From: CAZVAR01 sp964625225
Lineage (GTDB): Bacteria; Pseudomonadota; Alphaproteobacteria; JAJUGE01
NCBI GenBank assembly: GCA_964625225.1
Contig: CAZVAR010000133.1
Coordinates: 1 to 10,236 of the forward strand
DNA: 10,236 bases
Direction of reading: 5' to 3'
The position numbers were made by a program, and so were the translations under genes. The notes under the pieces were generated by a model, which saw nothing but the letters and a program-made list of their open reading frames with translations, was not told the DNA's origin and did no database searches. Below, piece by piece: positions 1 through 6,355 of this stretch (positions are counted from its first letter, which is position 1; every line of letters begins with the position of its first letter).

Positions 1-1833
1 GCAGTAGACCACCAGGTACCAGGCCCTGCCCCTCGGAAAGATCTCGACCAGCAGCCCCTCCGGCCCCGGCAGCAGCGAGCGCCGGTCCTGGACGCGCAGC
101 CATTCCTGCACGTCCCCGGGCAGCGCCTCCCAGCGGCGCCGGTCGGCCAGGATGCTCCGCACCCGCTCGGCGAGGCCGGTCGTCAGCGGGAGCCGGCCGC
201 CGGCATAGGCCGGCACCTTGGGCGCGTCGCCGGCCGCCCGGCTCGCCCGGACCGTCATCTCGCGGATACCCTCGAAGCGCAGCAACTCCCCGGCGAAGAC
301 GAAGGTGTCGCCGGGCACGAGGCCCTGGACGAAATGCTCCTCCACCTCGCCCAGCGTGCGCCGGCCGAGCTTCACCTTGAGCAGCGGCGCCTCGACGATG
401 GTCCCGACATTCATGCGGTAGCGCCGCGCCACGTCGGGACCGGTCGGGCGCCAGCGCCCGTCCGGACCGCGCTCCAGGCGGCGGAAACGATCGTAGGTCG
501 CGAGCGCGTAGCCGCCGGTCGCGACGAAGGCGAGCACCGCGTCGAAGCTGTCCCGCGCCAGGTCGCGATAGGGTGCGGCCCGGCGCACCTCCGCATAGAG
601 CGCATCGGCGTCGAACGGCCCCGCGCAGGCCGTGCCGGTCACATGCTGCGCCAGCACGTCGAGCGCACCGGTGCGCGGGGACTCTCCGTCCAACGCACCC
701 GCATCGACGGCCTCGACGGCGGCCCGGCACTCGAGCAGCTCGAAGCGGTTGGCCGGCACCAGCAACGCCTTCGACGGCCGGTCGAGCCGGTGATTGGCGC
801 GGCCGAGGCGCTGCAGCAGCCGCGACGCCCCTTTCGGCGCTCCGACCTGCACGACCAGATCGACCGCGCCCCAGTCGATGCCGAGGTCGAGCGACGAGGT
901 CGCCACCACGGCGCGGAGCCGCCCCGCGGCCATCGCCGCCTCGACCTTGCGGCGCTGCTCGACCGCGAGGCTGCCATGATGCAGCGCGATCGGCAGATGG
1001 TCGTCGTTGAGGCGCCACAGCCCTTGAAACACCAGCTCGGCCTGCGCCCGGGTGTTCACGAAGACGATGGTGGTGGCGTGGTCGCGGATCGCCGCATAGA
1101 CCTCCGGCAGCGCATGCAAAGCCATGTGCCCGGCCCAGGGGACACGCGCCGCGGGCACCACGATCCGCATCTCCGGCCGGGCACCGCCGCGGCCGACGAC
1201 CAGGTCCACATCGTCCGGGTCCACCCCGGCCGAAGGCGAGAGCCAGTCGCGATAGATCCGCGGCTCGGCGATGGTCGCCGAGAGCCCCACCCGGCGGCAG
1301 TTCGGCGCCAGCGCCGAGAGCCGCGCGAGGCCGAGCGCCAACAGGTCGCCACGCTTGGAGTGCGCGAGGGCGTGCAGCTCGTCGACCACGACACAGCGCA
1401 GTCCGGCGAACATGTCGCCGGCCTCCGGATAGGAGAGCATGAGGGCGAGGCTCTCCGGGGTGGTCAGCAGAACCTGCGGCGGCCGCGCCCGCTGCCGCGC
1501 CCGCTTCGCGGCCGGAGTGTCGCCGGTGCGCGTCTCGGCCCGGATCGCCAGCCCCATCTCGGCGATCGGCACCTCGAGATTGCGGTGAACATCGACCGTC
1601 AGCGCCTTGAGCGGCGACACGTAAAGCGTGTGCAGGCCGGCCGGCGGAGCCGCGGCGATCTCGATCAGCGAGGGCAGGAAGCCCGCCAGCGTCTTGCCGC
1701 CTCCGGTCGGCGCCACCAGCAGCACCGAGCGCCCGGCCCTTGCCGCCGCGAGCAGCGCAAGCTGGTGCCGGTGCGGGCTCCAGCCGCGGCCGGCGAACCA
1801 GTCGGCGGCGACTTTCGGAAGGTGGGCGTCCAT
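1..1833 (-). CDS. Ligase-associated DEXH-box helicase (Lhr-Core type), 3' end beyond window
   Basis: ATP-dependent superfamily 2 DNA helicase of the Lhr type, the helicase member of the bacterial DNA-ligase-associated damage response cluster. Only the first 611 residues are present; relatives run to roughly 800 or more, so the C-terminus lies off the left edge. Visible motifs are a Q-motif-like N-terminus (PHRHQ, residues 20-24), Walker A APTGGGKT (41-48), TTPES (124-128), Walker B DELH (151-154), motif III SAT (185-187), TSSLDLGIDWG (312-322) and motif VI QRLGRANHR (341-349). An Lhr-like winged-helix region should follow at about 390-530. The start is the first ATG in frame with the Walker A region. 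No Shine-Dalgarno sequence is visible before it, so it may be leaderless or start elsewhere. It is divergent from the exonuclease and ligase genes, which strongly supports the assignment. There is no signal peptide or membrane segment, so it should be cytosolic. Confidence 0.93.
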   Translation of the reverse strand, partial: MDAHLPKVAADWFAGRGWSPHRHQLALLAAARAGRSVLLVAPTGGGKTLAGFLPSLIEIAAAPPAGLHTLYVSPLKALTVDVHRNLEVPIAEMGLAIRAETRTGDTPAAKRARQRARPPQVLLTTPESLALMLSYPEAGDMFAGLRCVVVDELHALAHSKRGDLLALGLARLSALAPNCRRVGLSATIAEPRIYRDWLSPSAGVDPDDVDLVVGRGGARPEMRIVVPAARVPWAGHMALHALPEVYAAIRDHATTIVFVNTRAQAELVFQGLWRLNDDHLPIALHHGSLAVEQRRKVEAAMAAGRLRAVVATSSLDLGIDWGAVDLVVQVGAPKGASRLLQRLGRANHRLDRPSKALLVPANRFELLECRAAVEAVDAGALDGESPRTGALDVLAQHVTGTACAGPFDADALYAEVRRAAPYRDLARDSFDAVLAFVATGGYALATYDRFRRLERGPDGRWRPTGPDVARRYRMNVGTIVEAPLLKVKLGRRTLGEVEEHFVQGLVPGDTFVFAGELLRFEGIREMTVRASRAAGDAPKVPAYAGGRLPLTTGLAERVRSILADRRRWEALPGDVQEWLRVQDRRSLLPGPEGLLVEIFPRGRAWYLVVYC

Positions 1834-1908
1834 TGCGGCGATACCATATACTAGGGGACCCGGGAATCGGCACACCCGCCACCTTCCGGGCGGCGCAAGG
1901 AGATCGGG
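1834..1908. promoter_or_regulatory. Short divergent intergenic region with AT-rich patch, possible promoter(s)
   Basis: These 75 bp separate the start of the leftward helicase gene from the rightward 81-residue gene, so promoters for both directions should lie here or inside the flanking genes. The only AT-rich stretch is at about 1841-1853 and contains TATACT (1847-1852, plus strand), one base from the consensus -10 box. I found no convincing -35 element at the right distance on either strand. If the same patch serves the minus strand, the helicase message would be almost leaderless, which fits its missing Shine-Dalgarno. Assignment is by position and composition only. Confidence 0.3.
1897..1902 (+). 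promoter_or_regulatory. Ribosome binding site of the 81-residue gene
   Basis: AAGGAG lies six bases before the ATG at 1909. It is a near-perfect Shine-Dalgarno and the main evidence that this short open frame is a real gene with this start. Confidence 0.7.
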
Positions 1909-2154
1909 ATGGGACAGAGCCGGCTGGGCGAGGAACAACAGAAGAAGATCGCGCTCGATCTGTTCCTCGACGCCTGGGACAAGGCCTGCGAACGTGGCGT
2001 TTCCGCGGACCTGCTGGCTGAGGTGCTGATCTATCTCGCCCTGACCGACCTCGTGGTGGATCGCGGCGAGGACTGGACCGCCGACATCGTCTCCGATCTG
2101 CCGGACCGCATCCGCAACGGCGAGTTCTCCCTGGAGCAGAGCGGCAAGGCCTGA
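1909..2154 (+). CDS. Small acidic protein of unknown function (81 residues)
   Basis: I do not recognise a named family, although it resembles small uncharacterised proteins I associate with alphaproteobacteria; I cannot verify that here. The protein is acidic (about 17 Asp/Glu against 9 Lys/Arg) and looks helical. An amphipathic segment IALDLFLDAWDKA (14-26) is followed by a more hydrophobic helix LLAEVLIYLALTDLVV (about 35-50), then an acidic segment and DRIRNGEFSL (66-75). There is one Cys (27), and no signal peptide or convincing membrane span. It is supported as a gene by a strong Shine-Dalgarno, G/C-ending codons and a non-repetitive, protein-like sequence. It sits between the divergent halves of the ligase-associated repair cluster. 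It could be co-transcribed with the exonuclease and ligase, but a 204-bp gap with hairpins lies between, so a role in repair is only a guess. Confidence 0.75.
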   Translation: MGQSRLGEEQQKKIALDLFLDAWDKACERGVSADLLAEVLIYLALTDLVVDRGEDWTADIVSDLPDRIRNGEFSLEQSGKA

Positions 2155-2255
2155 TGCGCCGCCGCGGCCGACCGCCCTCGCCTCCGCATCTTCGCCCGGA
2201 AGCCGGTCCGGCCGCGACGGCCGAACGGCCCCTCGACCGGGACCGATGCGGCGCG

Positions 2256-2271
2256 CGGCTCTTCGGAGCCG
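2256..2271 (+). terminator. UUCG-tetraloop hairpin, possible terminator of the 81-residue gene
   Basis: CGGCTC pairs with GAGCCG around a TTCG loop: six perfect base pairs closed by C-G, the especially stable UUCG tetraloop form. A further G-U pair (2255 with 2272) is possible. It lies 101 bases after the stop of the small gene and 87 before the exonuclease start. There is no T-run after it, so it may instead be a factor-assisted terminator or an mRNA stability element. Confidence 0.4.
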
Positions 2272-2300
2272 TCCCGTTCCGCAACGGCACAGCAATGTCG

Positions 2301-2330
2301 GACCCGAGCGTCCGCGCTCGATCACGGGTC
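2301..2330 (+). repeat. Bulged inverted repeat upstream of the exonuclease gene
   Basis: GACCCG (2301-2306) can pair with CGGGTC (2325-2330), with an inner AGCG/CGCT pairing (2307-2310 with 2315-2318) around a TCCG loop and a six-base bulge. An alternative is a six-pair inner hairpin CGAGCG/CGCTCG (2305-2320). It ends 28 bases before the exonuclease start and leaves the ribosome binding site at 2347-2352 free. In DNA this rich in GC some inverted repeats arise by chance. Confidence 0.25.
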
Positions 2331-2358
2331 GCCCGCCGGTTCCGCTGAGAGGCGTGGC

Positions 2359-3378
2359 ATGACGGCGCCCGCTCCCGAATCCTGGCTTCGCGTCACCCCG
2401 GCCGGCCTCTGGTGCGAGCCGGGGCGATTTCACGTGGACCCGGTGCGCGCCGTCGAGCGCGCCGTCGTCACTCACGGCCATTCCGATCATGCCCGGCCCG
2501 GTCACGGCGCGGTGCTGGCGACCGGCGAGACGCTGGCGATCATGGCCCACCGCTATCGCGACGAGCCCGCCGACGGCACCCGGCAGGCCCTCGCCTATGG
2601 CGAGGCGCTGCGCGTCGGCGATGTCGAGGTGCGCCTGGTGCCGGCCGGCCACATTCTCGGCAGCGCCCAGATCGTGCTGGAGCATCGCGGCAGCCGCGTC
2701 GTGGTGTCGGGAGACTACAAGCGTCGCGCCGATCCGACCTGCCCGCCGTTCGAACCGGTTCCCTGCGATGCCTTCATCACTGAGGCAACCTTCGGCCTGC
2801 CGGTGTTCCGGCACCCGGCGCCCGCCGACGAGATCGGCAGGCTGCTCGCCTCGCTGCGGCGCTTCCCGGAGCGCGCCCATCTCGTCGGTGTCTACGGCCT
2901 CGGCAAGTGCCAGCGCCTGCTCGCGCTGCTGCGCTCCGCCGGCTACCATGAGACCGTGTATCTGCATGGCGCCCTGACCGGCCTGTGCGATCTCTACCGT
3001 GCGCTCGGCGTCGAGCTCGGCGCGACCGCCCCGGCGGCGGAACTGAAGCCAGATGCCTTCAAGGGCCGCATCGTGCTCGCCCCGCCCTCCGCCATCGCCG
3101 ATCGCTGGTCGCGGCGCCTGCCCGATCCGGTGATCGCGATGGCATCCGGATGGATGCGGGTGCGCCAGCGCGCCCGGCAGCGGCTGGTCGAGCTGCCGCT
3201 CGTGATCTCCGACCATGCCGACTGGGACGAGCTGACCACCACCGTGGCAGAGCTTGGGGCGTCGCGCGTCTGGGTAACGCACGGCGCGGAGGAGGCGATG
3301 GTCTATTGGTGCCGGCAGCGCGGCATCGATGCCCGCGCCCTGTCGCTGCTCGGCCGCGAGGGCGAGGAGGGTGAATGA
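2359..3378 (+). CDS. Ligase-associated exonuclease (metallo-beta-lactamase/beta-CASP fold)
   Basis: Predicted metal-dependent DNA exonuclease of the SNM1/beta-CASP type, the nuclease member of the ligase-associated repair cluster. The 339 residues match the usual length. Metal-binding motifs are in order: HGHSDH (39-44, motif 2), AGHILGS (96-102, motif 3), SGDYK (117-121, motif 4 Asp119), ITEATF (140-145), a later SDHADW (284-289) and VTHGAEE (306-312) with a C-terminal His308. The start at ATG 2359 has GAGAGG (2347-2352) six bases upstream. The stop overlaps the ligase start (ATGA, 3375-3378), so the two are translationally coupled and very likely work on the same DNA ends. There is no signal peptide, so it is cytosolic. 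Family membership is clear; polarity and substrate preference cannot be read from the sequence. Confidence 0.93.
   Translation: MTAPAPESWLRVTPAGLWCEPGRFHVDPVRAVERAVVTHGHSDHARPGHGAVLATGETLAIMAHRYRDEPADGTRQALAYGEALRVGDVEVRLVPAGHILGSAQIVLEHRGSRVVVSGDYKRRADPTCPPFEPVPCDAFITEATFGLPVFRHPAPADEIGRLLASLRRFPERAHLVGVYGLGKCQRLLALLRSAGYHETVYLHGALTGLCDLYRALGVELGATAPAAELKPDAFKGRIVLAPPSAIADRWSRRLPDPVIAMASGWMRVRQRARQRLVELPLVISDHADWDELTTTVAELGASRVWVTHGAEEAMVYWCRQRGIDARALSLLGREGEEGE
3364..3371 (+). promoter_or_regulatory. Ribosome binding site of the ligase, inside the exonuclease 3' end
   Basis: GAGGAGGG lies just before the ATG at 3375, with its AGGAGG core four bases from the start. It sits inside the last codons of the exonuclease gene. 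It supports the ligase start and independent re-initiation at the ATGA junction. Confidence 0.6.
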
Positions 3379-4976
3379 GGGCCTTCGCCGGCCTGCTCGA
3401 CGCCCTGGTCTTCACGCCGTCGCGCAACGCCAAGCTGACGCTGCTCGGCGACTATTTCGGCGCCACGCCGGACCCCGAGCGCGGCTGGGCGCTGGCCGCG
3501 ATCACCGGCACGCTCGACCTGCCCACCGCGAAGCCCGCTCTGGTGCGGGACCTGGTCGCGCGACGCACCGACCCCGTGCTGTTCGGCCTGTCCTACGACT
3601 ATGTGGGCGATCTGGCCGAGACCGTCGCCCTGATCTGGCCGGAGCGGTCCGGACGAAACGCACCGCCGCCTTCGCTCACCGAGATCGTCGACGCCCTGCG
3701 CGGTGCCACGCGCGCCCAGGTCCCGGAGCTGCTCGAAGGATGGCTCGATGCGATCGGCGCGACCGAACGCTGGGCGCTGCTGAAACTGATCACCGGGGCC
3801 TTGCGCGTCGGCGTTTCGGCGCGTCTCGCCAAGACCGCGCTCGCCGAGCGGTTCGACGTGAGGCTCGCCGAGATCGAGGAGGTCTGGCACGGCGTCGAGC
3901 CGCCCTATCGCGCCCTGTTCGGCTGGCTGGACGGGGTACGGGAGAAGCCGGATGTCGAGACCGGCGCCGGATTCCGGCCGCTGATGCTGGCCAACCCGCT
4001 CGACGATGCCGGCGCCGCCACGCTGGACCTGAGCGCCTACCGGGCCGAATGGAAGTGGGACGGTATCCGCGTCCAGCTCGTCGCCTGCGCCGGGGAGCGC
4101 CGCCTCTACAGCCGCGCCGGCGACGAGATCGGCGCGGCCTTTCCAGAGATCGTCGCCGCGATGGATTTCAACGCCGTGCTCGACGGCGAGCTGCTGATCG
4201 CCCGCGACGAGGCCGGCCCGCCCTACGACCCTGCGCCCTTCAATGACCTGCAGCAGCGGCTCAACCGCAAGACCGTCACGGGCGCGCTGCTGCAGCGCCA
4301 TCCGGCCTTCGTCCGGCTCTACGATATGCTGTTCGAAGGGTCGGAAGATCTGCGCCCCCTCCCTTTCGCCGCCCGTCGCCGGCGGCTCGAGGAGTGGTAC
4401 GAAGCCGCGCCGCGCCCGCGTTTCGACCTGTCCCCGCTGCTGCCGGTCGCCGCGCTCGACGAACTGCGAGCGCTGCGGACCGGCGCCCGCGAGGGCATCG
4501 TCGAGGGGCTGATGCTGAAGCGCAGCGACAGCCCCTACGTCGCCGGCCGACCCAAGGGCCCGTGGTTCAAGTGGAAGCGGGACCCCTACACGCTCGATAC
4601 CGTGCTGCTCTACGCGCAGCGCGGCCACGGCAAGCGCTCGTCCTACTATTCGGATTTCACGTTCGGCGCCTGGCGCGTCGATGCCGAGGGGCGGCCGGAG
4701 CTGGTACCGGTCGGCAAGGCCTATTTCGGCTTCACCGATGCGGAGCTGGCGCGGCTCGACCGCTGGGTACGCCACAACACGGTCAACCGCTTCGGCCCGG
4801 TGCGCGAGGTGCGCCCCGGCCTCGTGCTGGAGGTCGCCTTCGACGGCGCCCAGCGCTCGACGCGGCACAAATCCGGGGTCGCGCTCCGGTTTCCCCGCAT
4901 CGCGCGCATCCGCTGGGACAAGCCGCCGGAGGAGGCGGATCGGCTGGAGACCCTGGAGGCGCTGATTCGGGAGTGA
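3375..4976 (+). CDS. ATP-dependent DNA ligase, ligase-associated damage response cluster type
   Basis: Seals DNA nicks through a ligase-AMP intermediate. At 533 residues it fits the bacterial ATP-dependent ligases found with an Lhr-type helicase and a beta-CASP nuclease (sometimes annotated as cisplatin-resistance ligase). Domains in order are an N-terminal helical DNA-binding domain (about 1-200), the nucleotidyltransferase domain, and a C-terminal OB fold (about 410-530). The catalytic lysine is Lys227 in EWKWDGIR (225-232). SRAG, LDGELL with Glu272, EGLMLKR (377-383) and WFKWKR (397-402, motif V lysines) follow as expected. No Ku or polymerase domain is attached, so it is not LigD. It is coupled to the exonuclease by a 4-bp overlap. 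All key motifs are present and it appears intact. It is separate from the NAD-dependent LigA expected elsewhere in the genome. Confidence 0.95.
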   Translation: MRAFAGLLDALVFTPSRNAKLTLLGDYFGATPDPERGWALAAITGTLDLPTAKPALVRDLVARRTDPVLFGLSYDYVGDLAETVALIWPERSGRNAPPPSLTEIVDALRGATRAQVPELLEGWLDAIGATERWALLKLITGALRVGVSARLAKTALAERFDVRLAEIEEVWHGVEPPYRALFGWLDGVREKPDVETGAGFRPLMLANPLDDAGAATLDLSAYRAEWKWDGIRVQLVACAGERRLYSRAGDEIGAAFPEIVAAMDFNAVLDGELLIARDEAGPPYDPAPFNDLQQRLNRKTVTGALLQRHPAFVRLYDMLFEGSEDLRPLPFAARRRRLEEWYEAAPRPRFDLSPLLPVAALDELRALRTGAREGIVEGLMLKRSDSPYVAGRPKGPWFKWKRDPYTLDTVLLYAQRGHGKRSSYYSDFTFGAWRVDAEGRPELVPVGKAYFGFTDAELARLDRWVRHNTVNRFGPVREVRPGLVLEVAFDGAQRSTRHKSGVALRFPRIARIRWDKPPEEADRLETLEALIRE

Positions 4977-5007
4977 GGCGGAAGCGGCCCTGCTCCGGCC
5001 ACGGGCC

Positions 5008-5041
5008 GTCGGCCCGACCCAGCCGCTTGCGGTCGGGCGAC
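5008..5041 (+). terminator. Strong bulged hairpin after the ligase, probable transcription end
   Basis: CCCGACC (5013-5019) pairs with GGTCGGG (5031-5037). The stem then continues with GTCG/CGAC (5008-5011 with 5038-5041) across one bulged G, giving 11 pairs around an 11-base loop. It starts 32 bases after the ligase stop and ends 42 bases before the CoA-transferase start, where separation of a repair and a metabolic unit would be expected. There is no T-run, so a rho-independent terminator is not certain. Confidence 0.42.
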
Positions 5042-5070
5042 CGGCTCCCGATACTGGCGGCCCCGTTCCT

Positions 5071-5077
5071 GAAGAGG
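5071..5077 (+). promoter_or_regulatory. Ribosome binding site that decides the CoA-transferase start
   Basis: GAAGAGG directly abuts the ATG at 5078 but lies six bases before the in-frame ATG at 5084. Normal spacing favours 5084, two codons downstream. Confidence 0.5.
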
Positions 5078-5083
5078 ATGTCC

Positions 5084-6280
5084 ATGGCCGGTCCCCTCCA
5101 AGGCGTTCGCGTGCTCGACCTGACCTCGGTCGTGCTCGGCCCCTATGCCACCATGCTGCTCGGCGACATGGGCGCCGACGTGATCAAGATCGAAGGACCG
5201 GAGGGCGATACCACCCGCACCACCGGCCCCACGCGGTCGCCCGGCATGGCCGCGATCTACCTTGCCGCCAATCGGAACAAGCGCAGCCTCGTCCTGGATC
5301 TGAAGCAGGAGCGGGCCGCGGAAGCCTTGTGGCGGCTGATCGACACGGCCGACGTGTTCGTCCACAGCATCCGCCCGCAGGCGATCGCCCGCCTCGGCTT
5401 CGGCCCGGATGCCGTGCTCTCCCGCAACCCGCGCATCGTCTATGCCGGGATCCACGGGTTCGGGGAAGCGGGCCCCTATGCCGGCCGCCCCGCCTATGAT
5501 GACATCATCCAGGCGGCCTGCGGCCTTTCGGCGCTGATGGAGCGGACGTCCGGCGAGCCGCTGCACACGCCGATGGTGACGGCCGACAAGACCACGGGCC
5601 TCACCGCGCTCTACGCGATTCTGGCCGCGCTGTTCGCGCGCGAGCGCACCGGCCGCGGTCAGTTCGTCGAGGTCCCGATGTTCGAGGCGATGACGTCCTT
5701 CGTGCTGACGGAGCATCTCTACGGCCATGTCTTCGACCCGCCCGAAGGGCCGATCGGCTACACCCGCGTTCTCGCGGCATGGCGGCGGCCCTACCGGACG
5801 AAGGATGGCTGGATCGCCATGCTGGCCTATACCGACCGGCAATGGTCCCGGTTCGTGACCGAGGCCGGCCGCCCCGAGCTCGCCACCGACGAGCGCTACG
5901 CGTCGCTCGCCGCACGGACGCGCAACATCGAGGAGGTCTATGCGCTGGTGGGCGATCTGCTGCCGCAGCGGACGACGGCGGAATGGGTCGAGGCGCTGGA
6001 CCGGCTGGAGATCCCCAACATGCGGGTGAACCGCTTGGAGGACCTGGCACACGACCCGCATCTCCAGGCCGTCGGATTCTTCCGAAAGTTCGATCACCCG
6101 AGCGAGGGCCGGCTGACCATGACCGCCCCGCCGGTCCGTTTCGCGGATACGCCGGCCGAGATTCGCAGCCTCCCGGAGCGGCTCGGCGAAAGCAGCGTCG
6201 CGCTCCTCCGCGAGATCGGCTTCGACGACGCCGAGATCGAGCGCAGGGGGACCGTGGGCGCGACGCGCGACGGCCGGTAG
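5084..6280 (+). CDS. CaiB/BaiF family (class III) CoA-transferase
   Basis: Moves a CoA group between an acyl-CoA donor and a carboxylic acid through a mixed anhydride on an active-site Asp, as in formyl-CoA transferase. With the ATG at 5084 the protein is 398 residues, the normal length. The N-terminal Rossmann-like motif GVRVLDLT (7-14) is followed by LGPYATMLLGDMGADVIKIE (18-37), the family signature. The catalytic Asp is Asp168 in TADKTTG, matching the Asp at about 169 in formyl-CoA transferase. TGRGQ (189-193) follows as usual. The substrate cannot be inferred: formyl-, carnitinyl-, succinyl- and dicarboxylate-CoA transferases all look like this. It is the first gene of a probable operon with a MaoC-like protein and an amine oxidase, suggesting CoA activation of an organic acid. 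Cytosolic. The frame stays open far upstream into the ligase, but that extension is not coding. Confidence 0.93.
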   Translation: MAGPLQGVRVLDLTSVVLGPYATMLLGDMGADVIKIEGPEGDTTRTTGPTRSPGMAAIYLAANRNKRSLVLDLKQERAAEALWRLIDTADVFVHSIRPQAIARLGFGPDAVLSRNPRIVYAGIHGFGEAGPYAGRPAYDDIIQAACGLSALMERTSGEPLHTPMVTADKTTGLTALYAILAALFARERTGRGQFVEVPMFEAMTSFVLTEHLYGHVFDPPEGPIGYTRVLAAWRRPYRTKDGWIAMLAYTDRQWSRFVTEAGRPELATDERYASLAARTRNIEEVYALVGDLLPQRTTAEWVEALDRLEIPNMRVNRLEDLAHDPHLQAVGFFRKFDHPSEGRLTMTAPPVRFADTPAEIRSLPERLGESSVALLREIGFDDAEIERRGTVGATRDGR

Positions 6281-6287
6281 ATCCGAA

Positions 6288-6311
6288 CCAGGGGACTGCC
6301 CCTGGGGGCAG
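6288..6311 (+). promoter_or_regulatory. Two overlapping, mutually exclusive hairpins within the operon
   Basis: Hairpin A: CCAGGGG (6288-6294) pairs perfectly with CCCCTGG (6299-6305) around a four-base loop ACTG. Hairpin B: CTGCCC (6296-6301) pairs with GGGCAG (6306-6311) around CTGG. The two share bases 6296-6305 and cannot form together. They lie just after the CoA-transferase stop, and the ribosome binding site of the next gene (6340-6346) stays free in both. The arrangement could be an attenuator-like switch, a partial terminator or a 3'-end protection element for the first cistron. The pairing is seen directly; function is inferred. Confidence 0.4.
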
Positions 6312-6339
6312 GACACCCGACGAACTCCGAAGCTCGCAT

Positions 6340-6346
6340 AAGAGGA
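6340..6346 (+). promoter_or_regulatory. Ribosome binding site that decides the MaoC-like start
   Basis: AAGAGGA runs directly into an ATG at 6347 with zero spacing, but lies nine bases before the in-frame ATG at 6356. The later ATG is the more plausible start. Confidence 0.45.
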
Positions 6347-6355
6347 ATGACCAAG

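Larger units (their letters stand above)
2155..2358 (+). other. 204-bp intergenic region with two hairpins, no convincing gene
   Basis: This GC-rich stretch lies between the small acidic protein gene and the exonuclease gene. It carries a UUCG-tetraloop hairpin (2256-2271) and a bulged hairpin (2301-2330). An open frame from 2154 to 2348 exists, but it encodes an Arg/Pro-rich product typical of random GC-rich translation. A promoter for the exonuclease-ligase pair would be expected here, but I cannot point to -35 and -10 boxes. Confidence 0.5.

Noticed and set aside
334..1854. 506-codon open frame on the plus strand opposite the helicase gene
   Set aside because: It is a shadow frame in GC-rich DNA: Arg/Gly/His-rich low-quality protein, while the minus strand encodes a full set of helicase motifs.
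2154..2348. 64-codon open frame starting at the stop of the small acidic protein gene
   Set aside because: Its TGATG overlap looks tempting, but the product is Arg/Pro-rich with no protein-like pattern, there is no Shine-Dalgarno, and the region is full of inverted repeats.
3303..4868. 521-codon open frame on the minus strand opposite the ligase gene
   Set aside because: Shadow of the ligase; composition is typical of antisense GC-rich frames and it has no recognisable domain.
3375..4976. LigD-type NHEJ ligase
   Set aside because: No polymerase or phosphoesterase domain is fused and no Ku gene is adjacent. The helicase and beta-CASP nuclease neighbours point to the ligase-associated cluster type.
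4394..5083. Long N-terminal extension of the CoA-transferase frame
   Set aside because: It overlaps the ligase gene out of frame and is Arg/Ala-rich. The family N-terminus and the ribosome binding site place the start at 5084.
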